Positions 62,368-64,000 of a stretch of 64,000 bases of DNA are shown here, one piece after another. Position numbers and translations under genes: made by a program. This stretch comes from Croceivirga sp. (GTDB lineage: Bacteria; Bacteroidota; Bacteroidia; Flavobacteriales; Flavobacteriaceae). Position 1 is the first letter of the stretch, and every line of letters begins with the position of its first letter. The notes below the pieces were generated by a model, which saw only the letters and a list, made by a program, of their open reading frames with translations, did not search any database and was not told the DNA's origin. The stretch spans positions 1 through 64,000 of the forward strand of contig JANQQQ010000019.1 in the NCBI GenBank assembly GCA_028284935.1, written 5' to 3'.

Positions 62368-63495
62368 ATGAAGGAGGAAAACAACATAGAAACAAAACGA
62401 ATGGTGCAGGGATTAAAAACATCCTTCAAAAACTTTCCCATGGTACCTCGCGTGGTATACGGCAGGGGCAGTTTCGACCAATTGGCGGATATTTTGTTGC
62501 CAAAGCGTAAAAATTCGGAAGCCCCGTTTATCTTTTTGGTAGATGATTTCTTTGAGGGAACGGATGTGGAAAAACGTATCCCATGGCTCTTTAATGACCA
62601 AATTATCTTTATCTCGGCAGACGAGGAACCTAGAACGGACCAAGTGGATGCCCTGGTCAAAAAAATAAAAAGTGATTTTGAAGAGGAGCCATCCGGAATT
62701 GTAGGTATTGGAGGCGGCACCCTTTTGGATTTGGCCAAAGCCGTTGCCATCCTAGTGAAGAATGGGGGTTCTTCCACCCGGTATCAGGGCTGGGATTTAG
62801 TGAATAGGCCTGCTTCATATCATGTGGGTGTCCCCACAATAAGTGGCACTGGAGCTGAAGTTTCACGCACCGCGGTGTTATCCGGACCAGAAAGGAAATT
62901 GGGCATCAATTCTGATTTTACCACCTATGATCAGGTGATACTTGATCCGGATTTGGTAGGCACGGTTCCAAAAGAGCAATGGTTTTACACTGGTATGGAT
63001 TGTTTTATCCACTGCGTTGAATCCTTGGAAGGGACCTATTTGAACGCATTTAGCCAGAGCTATGGGGAAAAAGCCTATGAGCTCTGCAGGGAGGTCTTTC
63101 TCGATGATATAGGGAAATGCGAGGCCGAAGAAAAGTTAATGATGGCCTCATGGCATGGGGGCATGAGTATTGCCTATTCCCAAGTAGGGGTGGCACATGC
63201 CATGAGCTATGGGCTTTCCCATATATTGGGGACAAAACATGGTATTGGTAATTGTTTGGTGTTCCAACACCTCCACGAGTTTTATGCGGAAGGGGTGGCC
63301 TTGTTCCATAAAATTCGGGAAAAGCATGGCATTGTCCTTCCCAAGAATATATGTACCCATCTACCGGTTTCAGATTTGGAGGCCATGGCGAAGATTGCAT
63401 TGGCCATGGAACCGCTATGGGAAAATGCGTTGGGCAAGGAATGGAAAGACAAAATTGATGTCCAAACGTTGATTTCAATCTACAGAAAGATTTAA
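62368..63495 (+). CDS. kdnB: Kdo 8-oxidase KdnB (iron-containing alcohol dehydrogenase family)
   Basis: 375 residues. Iron-ADH fold with NAD motif GIGGGTLLDLAKAVA and metal-site blocks VAHAMSYGLSHILG and KHGIGNCLV. KdnB-like marks are FKNFPMVPRVVYGRGSF, YQGWDLVN, GTGAEVSRTAVLSGP and FYTGMDCFIHCVESLEGTY. In Shewanella KdnB oxidises C8 of Kdo and KdnA then transaminates it to Kdo8N. Location next to kdsB supports the assignment. Start ATG 62368; ATG 62401 also possible. KdnA is not in the window. Confidence 0.87.
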   Translation: MKEENNIETKRMVQGLKTSFKNFPMVPRVVYGRGSFDQLADILLPKRKNSEAPFIFLVDDFFEGTDVEKRIPWLFNDQIIFISADEEPRTDQVDALVKKIKSDFEEEPSGIVGIGGGTLLDLAKAVAILVKNGGSSTRYQGWDLVNRPASYHVGVPTISGTGAEVSRTAVLSGPERKLGINSDFTTYDQVILDPDLVGTVPKEQWFYTGMDCFIHCVESLEGTYLNAFSQSYGEKAYELCREVFLDDIGKCEAEEKLMMASWHGGMSIAYSQVGVAHAMSYGLSHILGTKHGIGNCLVFQHLHEFYAEGVALFHKIREKHGIVLPKNICTHLPVSDLEAMAKIALAMEPLWENALGKEWKDKIDVQTLISIYRKI

Positions 63496-64000
63496 ATGCT
63501 ATACGCCCTCTCGAGATTCATTTTTTTTAAAGTAATGCGATGGAACCTGAAAGGGGCGTTCCCCAATTTGAACAAATGCGTGGTCATTGTAATACCCCAT
63601 ACGCATTGGTTGGATTTTCCCTTAGGTGTCATTGTCCGAAAATTGGTAAAGAAGGAAATCCATTATATTGGTAAGAAAGCACTCTTTAAAGCACCCTATG
63701 GATGGTTTTTTAGATGGATGGGCGGAACTCCCGTGGATCGTGACAAGAATACCAATATGGTAGATGCTGTGGCCAACGTTTTTGAAGAAAAAAAAGTGTT
63801 CCGGTTCGCGTTGGCTCCAGAAGGTACCAGAAAAAAAGTCACGGCACTAAAAACAGGGTTTTACTATATTGCCAAAAAAGCAAAGGTCCCCATAGTGATG
63901 GTGGCCTTTGATTACGGGAAAAAAGAAGTCAAGATTTCGGAGCCCTTTCAAACAACGGATAATATTAATACCGATTTTAAAAAAGTACGGCAGTTTTTTA
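63496..64000 (+). CDS. Lysophospholipid acyltransferase family protein, 3' end cut
   Basis: 168 codons before the window ends. PlsC-like: PHTHWLDFPLG (His-x4-Asp), FRFALAPEGTRKK, and IVMVAFDYGKK. Unlike the acyltransferase at 13339 both motifs are standard. Starts directly after the kdnB stop, so part of the kdsB-kdnB transcript. Substrate unknown. Confidence 0.9.
   Translation, partial: MLYALSRFIFFKVMRWNLKGAFPNLNKCVVIVIPHTHWLDFPLGVIVRKLVKKEIHYIGKKALFKAPYGWFFRWMGGTPVDRDKNTNMVDAVANVFEEKKVFRFALAPEGTRKKVTALKTGFYYIAKKAKVPIVMVAFDYGKKEVKISEPFQTTDNINTDFKKVRQFF

Noticed and set aside
1-64000. CRISPR arrays, insertion sequences, tRNA or rRNA genes
   Set aside because: No regular short repeats with spacers, transposase motifs, or tRNA/rRNA cores were seen on either strand.

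Overview
The window is chromosomal DNA from a member of the Bacteroidota, most likely a marine flavobacterium (family Flavobacteriaceae; genus not determinable from sequence alone). Reasons: the protein families are typical of that group (GIN/DUF2807 proteins, DUF3822, DUF4126, FAS1 lipoproteins, a DnaX without the zinc module, tandem msrB). Many genes carry a TAnnTTTG -7 promoter element a few bases before the start codon, while Shine-Dalgarno sequences are rare. There are many SPII lipoproteins and short beta-barrel-like exported proteins. Base composition looks moderately AT-rich and even. I saw no insertion sequence, prophage, CRISPR array, tRNA or rRNA; the region reads as stable core genome.

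Layout. 1-1.4 kb: 3' part of a multi-FAS1 lipoprotein (minus), then a 369-base gene-free stretch. 1.8-4.5 kb: mnmA, a nitronate-monooxygenase-like flavoprotein and a small exported protein. 4.5-10.6 kb (minus): a tightly overlapped six-gene unit SpoIIM-like / six-TM protein / DUF4129 / DUF4350 / MoxR ATPase / DUF58, with an RDD-family gene and a TRIC-type channel gene divergent from it. 11.9-15.3 kb: exported cyclophilin and NUDIX hydrolase whose start codons overlap head to head, an acyltransferase, and an ECF sigma factor with a membrane partner. 15.4-21.4 kb: NDH-2, small exported proteins, xerD, three barrel-like proteins, aroQ. 21.5-26.5 kb: PQQ-type sugar dehydrogenase lipoprotein, DUF3817, lpdA, a DUF1572/msrB/msrB(lipoprotein) operon, and a collagen-like lipoprotein. 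26.7-34.7 kb: a glycogen module, glgE - maltokinase - glgB - GH31 alpha-glucosidase. 34.8-37.0 kb: M48 lipoprotein protease and an MFS (UMF1) transporter. 37.1-40.8 kb (minus): ECF sigma factor, putative anti-sigma factor, a DYG-repeat solenoid protein and two tandem GIN proteins. 41-48 kb: lon, cmk, a BON-LysM protein, rpsA, pyrR, pyrB. 48.4-55.2 kb: small conserved protein, rnz, pdxH, SixA-like phosphatase, ppk1; then miaE and dnaX on the other strand. 55.3-55.6 kb: RNase P RNA. 55.7-58.8 kb (minus): lipocalin-like and small lipoproteins, DUF3822, rsmD and an exported protein. 58.9-64.0 kb: a RecD-like helicase, DUF4126, kdsB, HAD hydrolase, kdnB, and a partial acyltransferase.

How the genes work together. 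Three modules stand out. (1) The MoxR/DUF58/DUF4129/DUF4350/SpoIIM/RDD set is a conserved but functionally obscure membrane chaperone unit. (2) The GlgE pathway set makes alpha-1,4 glucan from maltose 1-phosphate, but trehalose synthase is not in the window and a cytosolic GH31 enzyme is attached. (3) kdsB with kdnB suggests that the LPS inner sugar is the 8-amino form of Kdo. The sigma/anti-sigma/solenoid operon is the best candidate for a poorly described envelope system. Everything else is mostly housekeeping: translation, proteolysis, pyrimidine synthesis, replication and tRNA modification.
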